From positions 1-32,939 of the forward strand of contig DBXK01000014.1 of assembly GCA_002309375.1 (NCBI GenBank): a stretch of DNA of 32,939 bases. The letters run 5' to 3'. The notes below the pieces were generated by a model. The model was not told the DNA's origin and made no database searches. It saw nothing but the letters and a program-made list of their open reading frames with translations. The position numbers and the translations under genes were made by a program. Positions 21,280 through 28,348 of this stretch are shown one piece after another. This DNA comes from Christensenella sp. UBA1214 (GTDB lineage: Bacteria; Bacillota; Clostridia; Christensenellales; CAG-138). The first letter of the stretch is position 1. Each line of letters begins with the position of its first letter.

Positions 21280-21714
21280 TCAGTGTGCGTGGGCGCAGCT
21301 GCTGCAGTCGCCCGTGCAGTCCTCGTGCTCGCCGCATTCATCATGCTCATCGTGATGATGCTCGTGCCCGTCGTTCTCATAGAGGCGGAGATTATAGCCG
21401 CGGATACGGCTGATCTTCCCGCTGCCGGAGCGGTCGGTATGGGCGAAGTGGTACTTCCCGCCGACCTTGAGGTTCACCATCAGCGGCTCGCCGGTGTCGT
21501 TGACATAGCCCGGGTCGCAGAGCAGGCGGACGCCGGTGCGCTCGCCGTTCTCCTCGAGATAGCCGAGGAACATCATATCGCCGGTCATCTCGGCGTTCTC
21601 GGGCTTGATGCAGTAAAAATTATCGATCAGCTCGCCGAGGGCGGGGGAGCCGTCCTCGTTGACGCCCTGGTCGTATTCGCGCAGTTTGACAAATAAGATG
21701 AATTCCTTTTCCAT
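21280..21714 (-). CDS. unknown protein with His/Cys/acidic metal-binding-like tail
   Basis: 144 residues, no signal peptide or membrane segment. Residues 1-112 form a globular domain of unknown type: F-I-L-F-V-K-L-R-E-Y at the start, D-N-F-Y-C-I-K-P, 'L-M-V-N-L-K-V-G-G-K-Y-H-F' in the middle. From residue 114 the tail contains eight His (117, 119, 120, 121, 124, 130, 142, 144) and four Cys (127, 133, 137, 140) among Asp, Glu and Gly, ending A-H-A-H. Such tails bind Zn, Ni or Cu in metallochaperones and metal-storage proteins, so metal handling is an inference. It lies 13 nt after the acetyltransferase gene and is co-transcribed with pyrH. GAAAGG lies before the ATG. I do not recognise the N-terminal domain. 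Confidence 0.75.
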   Translation of the reverse strand: MEKEFILFVKLREYDQGVNEDGSPALGELIDNFYCIKPENAEMTGDMMFLGYLEENGERTGVRLLCDPGYVNDTGEPLMVNLKVGGKYHFAHTDRSGSGKISRIRGYNLRLYENDGHEHHHDEHDECGEHEDCTGDCSSCAHAH

Positions 21715-21727
21715 TTCAATAAACCTT

Positions 21728-22210
21728 TCAGAAGCGCAGGATCAGATTGATGCTGTCCGGGCAGTCCGGGTCGACATAGCCGCTGTCCGTGAAGCCCGCT
21801 TTTTCATAAACGTGCAGGGCGGCGGAATCGTCCTTTTTGACGCAGATCTCGACGCAGGGATATTTCCTTTCCCCGCGCAGAATGTCCAGTATCAGCCCGA
21901 GTGCGGCGCTGCCGCAGCCCATGTTCTGGTATTGCCCGTCGATGAGAAGCTGCTGCAGGTCATAGCCGAGCGGTTCGTCGGTGAATTCGCGAACGAGCGC
22001 AAGGCCGACGACCTTTTCATCGAGCAGGATCGTGAATACCCTTGCGCCGCAGTCCCGGTAAACGTAGCCGCGGGCGACGATCCCGACGGGCGGCGCGACG
22101 AAGGCCTTCTGCTCCTCCCGCACGGAAAGCGCGCAGGCCTCGAAGAAATTGTTCTCATCGATCCCGCCGAGGCGGATCCTGTTTTTTATCTCGGTATTTT
22201 CGGCCATCAT
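21728..22210 (-). CDS. GNAT acetyltransferase, spermidine/spermine-acetyltransferase-like
   Basis: 160 residues. The acetyl-CoA loop is Q-N-M-G-C-G-S-A (95-102), fitting Q/R-x-x-G-x-G/A, followed by the helix 'A-L-G-L-I-L-D-I-L'. A-L-H-V-Y-E-K-A-G-F (131-140) is the usual final GNAT motif. The N-terminal 'D-E-N-N-F-F-E-A-C-A-L-S-V-R-E-E-Q-K-A-F-V-A' resembles polyamine acetyltransferases such as BltD/PaiA, so a polyamine or small amine is the most likely acceptor. That substrate is an inference. The start ATG (22210) abuts the pyrH stop and a second ATG is at 22207. No strong ribosome site is visible, so translation probably depends on coupling to pyrH. Confidence 0.85.
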   Translation of the reverse strand: MMAENTEIKNRIRLGGIDENNFFEACALSVREEQKAFVAPPVGIVARGYVYRDCGARVFTILLDEKVVGLALVREFTDEPLGYDLQQLLIDGQYQNMGCGSAALGLILDILRGERKYPCVEICVKKDDSAALHVYEKAGFTDSGYVDPDCPDSINLILRF

Positions 22211-22948
22211 TCAGTCTGCAAGCTCGAAGCCGGGCTGCGCATCGACGACCGTTCCGGCGTTGACGCCGTTTGCCGCGTCGACGAAGTTCTTGCTCGATGC
22301 GCTGCCGTCCGCGTTGTTGAGCGGGAAGAGCACGATCGGGAGCGAATACTCGCGGCAGAAGCTGATCGCGGTGAGGTCGGTCGCCTTGAGGTTGCGGGCG
22401 ATGACTTCATCATAGCCGATGCGGATATAGCGCTTCGCGGTCGGATCCTTCTTGGGATCGGCGGTATAGATGCCGTCGACTGCCTTGGCGAGCAGCAGCG
22501 CGTCCGCATGGATCTGCGCGGCGCGGAGGGCGGCGGCGGTGTCGGTGGAGAAGAAAGGCGCGCCGGTGCCGCAGGCGAAGATCACGACCGTGCCTTCGTC
22601 TACGGATTTATTCGCTTCCCTTGCGGAATAGCTGTCCATGAACATCTCCATCGAAACGGCGGAGAGTACGCGCACGGGGACGCCGAGATCGATCAGCGCC
22701 TGCTCGAGGGCGAGGGCGTTGCAGCTCGTTGCGAGCATTCCGATATTGTCCGCACGGTTCCTGTCCATCGTTCCGGAGGAACGGCCGCGCCAGATATTGC
22801 CGCCGCCGACGACCACGCCGAGCTTGCAGCCGTTGTCGTGCAGGGCTTTGATATGGCCCGCGGCGACCATGACGTTATCGAAATCGATCGGCGTTTTGCC
22901 GGAAAGCACTTCGCCGCTGACTTTCAAAAGGATGCGTTCGTATTTCAT
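22211..22948 (-). CDS. pyrH: uridylate kinase (UMP kinase)
   Basis: 245 residues from ATG 22948, chosen because AAGGAG is 6 nt upstream; the longer reading to 22996 is encoded by leader sequence. It phosphorylates UMP to UDP with ATP, in the cytoplasm, as a hexamer of the amino-acid-kinase fold. Seen: L-L-K-V-S-G-E (Lys 9), V-V-G-G-G-N-I-W-R-G (46-55), R-A-D-N-I-G-M-L-A-T, K-A-V-D-G-I-Y-T-A-D-P-K-K-D-P, and A-T-D-L-T-A-I-S-F-C. The C-terminus is somewhat longer than usual and ends D-A-Q-P-G-F-E-L-A-D. tsf, the usual neighbour upstream, is not here; instead rnfC runs divergently. Confidence 0.96.
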   Translation of the reverse strand: MKYERILLKVSGEVLSGKTPIDFDNVMVAAGHIKALHDNGCKLGVVVGGGNIWRGRSSGTMDRNRADNIGMLATSCNALALEQALIDLGVPVRVLSAVSMEMFMDSYSAREANKSVDEGTVVIFACGTGAPFFSTDTAAALRAAQIHADALLLAKAVDGIYTADPKKDPTAKRYIRIGYDEVIARNLKATDLTAISFCREYSLPIVLFPLNNADGSASSKNFVDAANGVNAGTVVDAQPGFELAD

Positions 22949-23007
22949 GATTATCTCCTTGCTGTTGGTTTGCGGCGCGGAGCCGCAGTTCATCAACTGC
23001 TATTATA
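22949..23007 (-). promoter_or_regulatory. pyrH leader with -10 box and hairpin
   Basis: On the minus strand TATAAT (23007-23002) is a good -10, without a clear -35. The short leader contains TGCGGC and GCCGCA, a 6-bp stem, followed by the AAGGAG ribosome site. The element ACTGCGGC...GCCGCAAA-C-A...CAAGGAG also occurs in the leader of the M3 peptidase gene (31555-31618). Confidence 0.55.
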
Positions 23008-23049
23008 ATGGAAAAAACGCAAAAAGGGAATAGGTTTCAGCGAATGAAT

Positions 23050-23078
23050 TGCACTTCGTGCACGGATCGCCTTCGGCG
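23050..23078. repeat. two adjacent TTC-loop hairpins
   Basis: TGCAC-TTC-GTGCA (23050-23062) and CGCC-TTC-GGCG (23068-23078) follow each other in the pyrH/rnfC divergent gap, and GGATCG/CGATCC flank the second. They look like small palindromic units rather than a terminator, since no T-tract follows. A genome-wide repeat family is possible but cannot be seen from one copy. Confidence 0.4.
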
Positions 23079-23137
23079 TATCCTTGCGGCCGATCCCGAT
23101 CAAGAACGCGCTGAACATATTTATTCGTCAAAAAGGG

Positions 23138-23166
23138 TTCAAATCTCCGCCATGTTATGATATAAT
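23138..23166 (+). promoter_or_regulatory. promoter of the rnf operon
   Basis: TTCAAA (23138-23143), 17-nt spacer, perfect TATAAT (23161-23166). Transcription would start near 23173, giving a leader of about 60 nt that holds a hairpin (23184-23207). Confidence 0.7.
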
Positions 23167-23183
23167 AAACGTCAAAGACGGCT

Positions 23184-23207
23184 GCTGCAAAGTAAGCTTA
23201 TTGCAGC
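23184..23207 (+). other. rnf leader hairpin
   Basis: GCTGCAA (23184-23190) pairs with TTGCAGC (23201-23207), with a second small palindrome TAAGCTTA inside. It sits just before the ribosome site of rnfC, so it may set mRNA stability or translation of the operon's first gene. No T-tract follows, so it is not an intrinsic terminator. Confidence 0.5.
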
Positions 23208-23231
23208 GGCTGCAGGAAGGAAGGCGATGGT

Positions 23232-24569
23232 TTGATCAAACGCTCATTCAAAGGTGGCGTTCACCCACTTTCAAGAACCCATGAAGGCAAGCAGCTCACA
23301 AGGAATAAGGCTGCCGTTGTCTTCGAGCCGGAATATGTCTGCATCCCGATGAACCTGCATCTCGGTGCGCCGAGCGAGCCCTGCGTCAAGAAGGGCGATA
23401 TCGTCAAGGAGCGCCAGGTGATCGCGAATCCGGTGGGCTTCCTCGGCTTGCCGATCCACGCGTCCGTTTCGGGCGAGGTCACCGAAGTTTCGGAAAAGCA
23501 GCAGCTCGGCCCGAAGAAGGTCATGTGCATCACGATCAAGAACGATCATCTGCATACCCTAGAGGAGCCGATGGAGGATATCGGCACCTGCGAGACGGCG
23601 GATCCGAAGAAGATCGTCGAGCGCATCAAGGCCGCCGGCATCTGCGGCATGGGCGGCGCGGCATTCCCGCTGCATGTCAAGCTCACTATTCAGGACGAAA
23701 AATATGCCGATACGATCATTCTGAACGGCGCGGAGTGCGAAACGCATCTGACGAGCGATTTCCGCACGATGCTCGAGCGTTCGGATGATATCGTCGCCGG
23801 TCTCCGCGCGATCATGCGCGCGATGAACTGCAAGCACGGCATCATCGCGATCGAGGACAACAAGCCCGAAGCTATCGAGGCGATGAAGAAAGCCGCTGCG
23901 GGCAAGGAGGGGATCACGGTTCGTCAGCTGAAGACGAAGTACCCCCAGGGCAGTGAAAAGCAGCTCATCACCGTCGTCACTGGCCGCGAGGTCCCGCGCG
24001 GAAAGCTCCCGATCGACTGCCACGTCATCGTTACGAACGTTGCGACCGCCGCGGCCGTCAAATCCGCCGTTGAGGACTGCCGTCCTCTCGTTCGCCGTGT
24101 CACGACCGTCACCGGCAAGGTCAAATGTCCGATGAACCTGCTCGTTCCGATCGGAACGAACGTCCATGACCTGATCGAATACTGCGGCGGTTACGACGGA
24201 GAAGCAGCGAAGCTCATCGCGGGCGGCATGATGACCGGCCCCGCTGCGCCGACCGATAATTTCTCCATCACGAAGGCGATGGGCGGCATCGTCGTGCTCG
24301 ACGCAAAGGAAGCAGTCGCTTTTGAAGAAGGTCCCTGCATCCGCTGCGCGCGCTGCGTTTCGGTCTGCCCGATCGGCCTGAACCCCGCGAAAATGAAGCA
24401 ATACTGCGACGCGAACGATATGGAAGGCGCGAAGCGCAACAACGTCATGGACTGCATAGTCTGCGGCTGCTGCTCCTTCACCTGCCCCGCGAACCGCTAC
24501 CTGACCGCTTCCTTCAAAAACATGAAGGACAGGATCACCCTTGCTTCGAGGTTAGGAGGTAAAAAATGA
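23232..24569 (+). CDS. rnfC: Rnf complex subunit RnfC
   Basis: 445 residues. The peripheral RnfC subunit takes part in electron transfer between ferredoxin and NAD+. The N-terminus S-F-K-G-G-V-H-P is the family's opening motif. Next come the NADH/FMN-binding region (I-C-G-M-G-G-A-A-F-P-L-H, 137-148; N-G-A-E-C-E, 165-170) and two [4Fe-4S] motifs: C369-x2-C372-x2-C375-x3-C379-P and C408-x2-C411-x2-C414-x3-C418-P. The start is TTG at 23232: it gives the conserved N-terminus and follows AGGAAGG; the nearby ATG at 23227 is out of frame and reaches a stop at once. It is first in rnfCDGEAB, the usual clostridial order; its stop overlaps the rnfD start. Confidence 0.96.
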   Translation: MIKRSFKGGVHPLSRTHEGKQLTRNKAAVVFEPEYVCIPMNLHLGAPSEPCVKKGDIVKERQVIANPVGFLGLPIHASVSGEVTEVSEKQQLGPKKVMCITIKNDHLHTLEEPMEDIGTCETADPKKIVERIKAAGICGMGGAAFPLHVKLTIQDEKYADTIILNGAECETHLTSDFRTMLERSDDIVAGLRAIMRAMNCKHGIIAIEDNKPEAIEAMKKAAAGKEGITVRQLKTKYPQGSEKQLITVVTGREVPRGKLPIDCHVIVTNVATAAAVKSAVEDCRPLVRRVTTVTGKVKCPMNLLVPIGTNVHDLIEYCGGYDGEAAKLIAGGMMTGPAAPTDNFSITKAMGGIVVLDAKEAVAFEEGPCIRCARCVSVCPIGLNPAKMKQYCDANDMEGAKRNNVMDCIVCGCCSFTCPANRYLTASFKNMKDRITLASRLGGKK

Positions 24570-25549
24570 GTTTTAATGTCTCCACCGCTCCGCATATCAG
24601 GACAAAGGAATCCACTTCGTCGATCATGCGCAACGTGCTCATCGCGCTGCTGCCCTGTTTGATCGCCGGCATCATCTTCTTCGGTTTCCTTTCGCTCTTC
24701 GTTGTTGCGGTCTGCGTAGTATCCTGCGTCGTGTTCGAGCTCCTCTTTGAGCTCGCGATGAAGCGTCCCGTAACGATCAAGGATTGTTCCGCCGCCGTTA
24801 CCGGCATGCTGCTCGGCCTCACGATGCCCGTCACCGCTCCCTGGTGGATGTGCGTGATCGGCAGCGCCGTTGCGATCCTGCTCGTCAAGCAGGCCTTCGG
24901 CGGCATCGGCGATAACTTCCTCAACCCCGCTCTGACAGCCCGCGCAGTGCTCCTCGCAAGCTGGCCCGGAAGGATGAGCGGCGGCGCGTTCGTAACGCCC
25001 AACCTCCTCGGCAAGTACGCATCCCTCCCGGCGATCGACGCCCTTTCGAAGGCGACACCTCTCGCCGGCGGTCAGTACAGCATTCTCGATCTGTTCATCG
25101 GCAATATCCCCGGCACGATCGGCGAGGTCTGCAAGATCGCGATCCTCCTCGGCTTCGCGTATCTGCTGATCACCCGCGTGATCAGCTGGGGCGTTCCCGT
25201 GATCATCGTCATTACGACCGGCGTCTTCGGCTGGCTCTTCGGCCTTATGAAGGGCGGCGAAACGCTCAACCCGCTCTACCACATGCTTTCCGGCGGTATC
25301 CTCTTCGGCGCGGTCTTCATGGCAACGGATTATTCCACCTGCCCGATGACAGCGCTCGGGCAGATCATATTCGCCTTCGGCATCGGTCTTCTGACCGCTG
25401 TGATCCGCGTATTCGCCGGGTATCCCGAGGGCGTGACCTATGCGATCCTCTTCATGAATATCGTAACGCCTCTGCTCGATAAATACATCAAGCCGCGGAT
25501 CTACGGCGAACCGGAAAAGGAGAAGAAGGGGGGCGAGAAGGTTGCGTAA
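24566..25549 (+). CDS. rnfD: Rnf complex subunit RnfD
   Basis: 327-residue integral membrane subunit with about nine or ten hydrophobic segments. After the N-terminal 'S-T-A-P-H-I-R-T-K-E-S' comes a membrane domain with D-N-F-L-N-P-A-L-T-A-R-A. The likely covalent FMN site is in L-S-K-A-T-P-L (Thr 164), fitting the S-x-A-T motif to which FMN is attached by ApbE. RnfD is part of the ion-pumping membrane core. AGGAGG precedes the ATG, which overlaps the rnfC stop (ATGA). The C-terminus ends in a Lys/Glu-rich tail. Confidence 0.95.
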   Translation: MSFNVSTAPHIRTKESTSSIMRNVLIALLPCLIAGIIFFGFLSLFVVAVCVVSCVVFELLFELAMKRPVTIKDCSAAVTGMLLGLTMPVTAPWWMCVIGSAVAILLVKQAFGGIGDNFLNPALTARAVLLASWPGRMSGGAFVTPNLLGKYASLPAIDALSKATPLAGGQYSILDLFIGNIPGTIGEVCKIAILLGFAYLLITRVISWGVPVIIVITTGVFGWLFGLMKGGETLNPLYHMLSGGILFGAVFMATDYSTCPMTALGQIIFAFGIGLLTAVIRVFAGYPEGVTYAILFMNIVTPLLDKYIKPRIYGEPEKEKKGGEKVA

Positions 25550-26195
25550 CACATTCAATCTTGTCTGGAGACTGCTGCTGATCTGCCTGATCGCCGGTCT
25601 CGTGCTCGGCCTTGTGAACGATATCACAAAGGGCCCCATCGCCGCGCAGAACAAGCTCGCCGCCGATGAAGCCCATAAGAAGGCCTTCCCCGAAGCCGCG
25701 GAATTCAAGGCGATGCCCGAAAATGCCGCGGATGACGCCATCGAGTATTATGAAGTCTATAACGAAGCCGGTGAGCTCATCGGCTACCTGACCTCCAAGA
25801 AAGCCCACGGTTACGGCGGCCCGATCGAAGTCATGGTCGGCATGAAGCTCGACGGAACGTTCAGCGGCGTCGTGATCGGCGCGAACGGCGATTTCTCGGA
25901 GACCGCGGGCCTCGGCGCAAAGGTCAAGGATAACCCGGCCTTCGAAGAGCAGTTCAAGAACCTGGTCTACGACGGCACCGAAGTCGAATACAACAAGGGC
26001 GGCGGCGGATACACGATCCCCGCAGGCTCGCTGAGCGTTGAAAAGTATAAGAGCGATTCCGCGGAAAGCGGCGGTGTCGATGCCATCAGCGGCGCGACCC
26101 GTTCCTCGAATGCCGTTATGAAGGCGTTCAACGAAGCCGCGGCGCAGCTTTACACGCTCGTCCACCCGGCAGCAAATGAAGGAGGTGCTGACTGA
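25542..26195 (+). CDS. rnfG: Rnf complex subunit RnfG
   Basis: 217 residues. One N-terminal transmembrane helix (about 8-26) anchors an extracytoplasmic FMN-binding domain. The flavinylation motif is S-G-A-T (183-186, FMN on Thr 186) in V-D-A-I-S-G-A-T-R-S-S-N-A-V. H-G-Y-G-G-P-I-E-V (89-97) is the usual central motif. The start is TTG 25542, overlapping rnfD by 8 nt behind a purine-rich GAAGGGGGGC stretch; the next Met downstream lies well inside the conserved part. The periplasm-side flavin passes electrons within the complex. Confidence 0.94.
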   Translation: MRNTFNLVWRLLLICLIAGLVLGLVNDITKGPIAAQNKLAADEAHKKAFPEAAEFKAMPENAADDAIEYYEVYNEAGELIGYLTSKKAHGYGGPIEVMVGMKLDGTFSGVVIGANGDFSETAGLGAKVKDNPAFEEQFKNLVYDGTEVEYNKGGGGYTIPAGSLSVEKYKSDSAESGGVDAISGATRSSNAVMKAFNEAAAQLYTLVHPAANEGGAD

Positions 26196-26833
26196 TGAGT
26201 AAAGCAGGAAAAGTATTTACCAACGGTCTTTTGAACGAGAACCCGACCTTCCGTCTGGTGCTCGGCACCTGCCCGACGATCGCGATAACGACCCAGGCGA
26301 TGAACGGCATCGGCATGGGCCTTGCGGCAACGTTCGTTCTGATCGGAAGCAACATCGTCATTTCGCTGCTGCGCAAATTCATTCCCGATAAGGTCCGCAT
26401 CCCGGCGTTCATCGTCATCATCTGCATGTTCGTTACAGCGGTGCAGATGCTCATGCAGGCCTTCGTGCCGTCGCTGTATGCGTCGCTCGGCATATTCATT
26501 CCGCTGATAGTCGTCAACTGCATCATCCTCGCAAGGGCGGAAGCCTTCGCGAGCAAGAACGGCGTTTTCTATTCCGCGCTTGACGGCCTCGGCATGGGTC
26601 TCGGCTTCACCGTTGCGATCACGATCATCGGCGCGATCCGCGAGCTCGTCGGAAACGGCACCATCTTCGGCGCGCAGCTCTTCGGCGAGGGCTTTGAACC
26701 GATGCTGATCGCGGCGCTCGCGCCTGGCGGCTTCATCGTTTTCGGCCTCGTGCTCGGCTTCGTGAATTTCATCACGAGAAAGGCCGGAAGCCACGAGCAT
26801 GACGAAGAAGAAAAAGAGGAGGAGGCAGCATAA
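26195..26833 (+). CDS. rnfE: Rnf complex subunit RnfE
   Basis: 212 residues with six predicted membrane helices. The opening N-G-L-L-N-E-N-P-T-F-R-L-V-L-G-T-C-P-T and later 'V-N-C-I-I-L-A-R-A-E-A-F-A' with 'G-A-I-R-E-L-V-G-N-G-T-I-F-G' are typical of the RnfE/NqrD family. With RnfA it forms the pseudo-symmetric membrane pair that binds an [2Fe-2S] cluster in the bilayer and takes part in ion transport. Its ATG overlaps the rnfG stop by one base (TGATG), and the C-terminus is a Glu/Lys-rich tail. Confidence 0.95.
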   Translation: MSKAGKVFTNGLLNENPTFRLVLGTCPTIAITTQAMNGIGMGLAATFVLIGSNIVISLLRKFIPDKVRIPAFIVIICMFVTAVQMLMQAFVPSLYASLGIFIPLIVVNCIILARAEAFASKNGVFYSALDGLGMGLGFTVAITIIGAIRELVGNGTIFGAQLFGEGFEPMLIAALAPGGFIVFGLVLGFVNFITRKAGSHEHDEEEKEEEAA

Positions 26834-27426
26834 TGGATTACAGCTTTGCAAAACTGCTCGTCCTGCTCGTTACGAGCATACTGACGAACAACTTCATCTT
26901 CTCCCGCTTCCTCGGCTGCTGTCCGTTCCTCGGCGTATCCAACAAGGTCGAGACGGCGGCGGGCATGGGCATGGCGGTCACCTTCGTTATGGGCCTTGCT
27001 TCGCTCTTCACCTGGCTCGTCTATAACTTCATCCTCATCCCGCTCAAGCTCGAGTATCTGCAGACGATGGCGTTCATCCTCGTCATTGCGAGCCTCGTGC
27101 AGTTCGTCGAGATGTTCCTGAAGAAATCGAGTCCGAGCCTCTATCGCAGCCTCGGCATCTATCTGCCGCTGATCACGACCAACTGCGCCGTGCTCGGCGT
27201 AACGCTGATCAACGTTGAGAGCTACGCGAACAACCTGCTCTTCGCCGTATGCAACGGCATCTTCGGCGCTCTCGGCTTCACCCTCGCGATCGTGCTGATG
27301 GCCGGTGTGCGCGAGAGGCTGGAGTTCTCCAAAATGCCGTCCGCATTGAAGGGCTTCTCGAGCTCGCTGATCATCGCGGGCCTGATGAGCATCGCGTTCC
27401 TCGGCTTCGCCGGACTCGGCAGCTGA
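26833..27426 (+). CDS. rnfA: Rnf complex subunit RnfA
   Basis: 197 residues, six membrane helices, homologous to RnfE. Family marks are N-N-F-I-F-S-R-F-L-G-C-C-P-F-L-G-V-S, 'I-Y-L-P-L-I-T-T-N-C-A-V-L-G-V' and 'R-E-R-L-E-F-S-K-M-P'. The Cys in 'G-C-C-P-F' and 'T-T-N-C' correspond to ligands of the intramembrane iron-sulfur cluster shared with RnfE (known for the Nqr/Rnf family). Its ATG overlaps the rnfE stop (TAATG). Of the rnf subunits this is among the most conserved. Confidence 0.96.
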   Translation: MDYSFAKLLVLLVTSILTNNFIFSRFLGCCPFLGVSNKVETAAGMGMAVTFVMGLASLFTWLVYNFILIPLKLEYLQTMAFILVIASLVQFVEMFLKKSSPSLYRSLGIYLPLITTNCAVLGVTLINVESYANNLLFAVCNGIFGALGFTLAIVLMAGVRERLEFSKMPSALKGFSSSLIIAGLMSIAFLGFAGLGS

Positions 27427-27445
27427 AGTCAGGAGGTAAACTGTT

Positions 27446-28246
27446 ATGGATTGGACTGCAATCATTATCGCCGGCGCCATCATGGGCGGCCTGGCAATCA
27501 TATTTGCTTTCATTCTCGGCTTTGCCGACAAGAAATTCGCCGTTGAGATCGACAAGCGCGTCCCCCAGGTCGCGGAGTGCCTCGGCGGAGCTAACTGCGG
27601 CGCCTGCGGTTATGCGGGCTGCAGCGCCCTTGCCGAAGCGATCGTCCGCGGCGACGCGCCGCTCAATTCCTGCCCCGCAACGAAGGGCGAGAAGATGAAG
27701 CGCATGTCCGAGCTGATGGGCGTTGAAGCGGAGGAAAAGGCACCCATGGTGGCGCAGCTCCTCTGCGCGGGCGACTGCGAAGCCGCCGCCGTACGGTATG
27801 AATACAACGGCGCGCGCAGCTGCCGCATCGCGAACGGTCTTGCCGGCGGCCCGAAGATGTGCACCTATGCCTGCCTCGGCATGGGCGACTGCATCCGCGA
27901 CTGCAAGTTCGGCGCGATCACGATGGGCGAAAACGGCCTGCCGCATTTCGATAAATCGAAGTGCACCGGCTGCGGCGCCTGCGCGAAGCAGTGCCCCCGC
28001 GGCGCGATCCAGCTTGTTCCGAAGACGGCGAAGGTCGCGATCCTCTGCCGCAATGACGACATGGGCAAGGAAGCGAAGGACAACTGCAGGAACGCCTGCA
28101 TCGGCTGCCAGCGCTGCGCAAAGACCTGCCCCCAGGGCGCGATCACGCTCGTCGGCAAGCACTGCGTCGTCGACCAGGAAAAGTGCGTCGGCTGCCTCGA
28201 GTGCACGAAGGTCTGCCCGATGGGCTGCATCGTTACTCTGCAGTAA
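27446..28246 (+). CDS. rnfB: Rnf complex subunit RnfB (ferredoxin-like)
   Basis: 266 residues. An N-terminal membrane helix (about 4-26) is followed by the RnfB [4Fe-4S] motif C51-x2-C54-x4-C59...C76 and then several ferredoxin-type motifs: C139/C143/C149/C153, C173-x2-C176-x2-C179-x3-C183-P, C218-x2-C221-x2-C224-x3-C228-P and C247-x2-C250-x2-C253-x3-C257-P. RnfB is the entry point for electrons from reduced ferredoxin. It is last in the operon, with AGGAGG before the ATG, followed by a terminator. Like other clostridial RnfB proteins it has more cluster motifs than the proteobacterial form. Confidence 0.96.
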   Translation: MDWTAIIIAGAIMGGLAIIFAFILGFADKKFAVEIDKRVPQVAECLGGANCGACGYAGCSALAEAIVRGDAPLNSCPATKGEKMKRMSELMGVEAEEKAPMVAQLLCAGDCEAAAVRYEYNGARSCRIANGLAGGPKMCTYACLGMGDCIRDCKFGAITMGENGLPHFDKSKCTGCGACAKQCPRGAIQLVPKTAKVAILCRNDDMGKEAKDNCRNACIGCQRCAKTCPQGAITLVGKHCVVDQEKCVGCLECTKVCPMGCIVTLQ

Positions 28247-28267
28247 AAACACAATATCGGTTTGAAA

Positions 28268-28300
28268 AAACGGCCGGGTCATCCCGGCCGTTTCCATTTA
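28268..28300 (+). terminator. terminator of the rnf operon
   Basis: AAACGGCCGGG (28268-28278) pairs with CCCGGCCGTTT (28283-28293) around TCAT, with TTTCCATTT following. 22 nt after the rnfB stop. Confidence 0.88.
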
Positions 28301-28336
28301 AAAAAGCTGCGGTCTTAGGCAGATCCGCAGCTTTTT
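28301..28336. terminator. second, bidirectional terminator
   Basis: AAAAAGCTGCGG (28301-28312) pairs with CCGCAGCTTTTT (28325-28336), 12-nt loop. With A-tracts before and T-tracts after the stem on either strand, it can end the dockerin gene from the minus side and back up the rnf terminator. Confidence 0.9.
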
Positions 28337-28348
28337 CGGTCTATGCTT

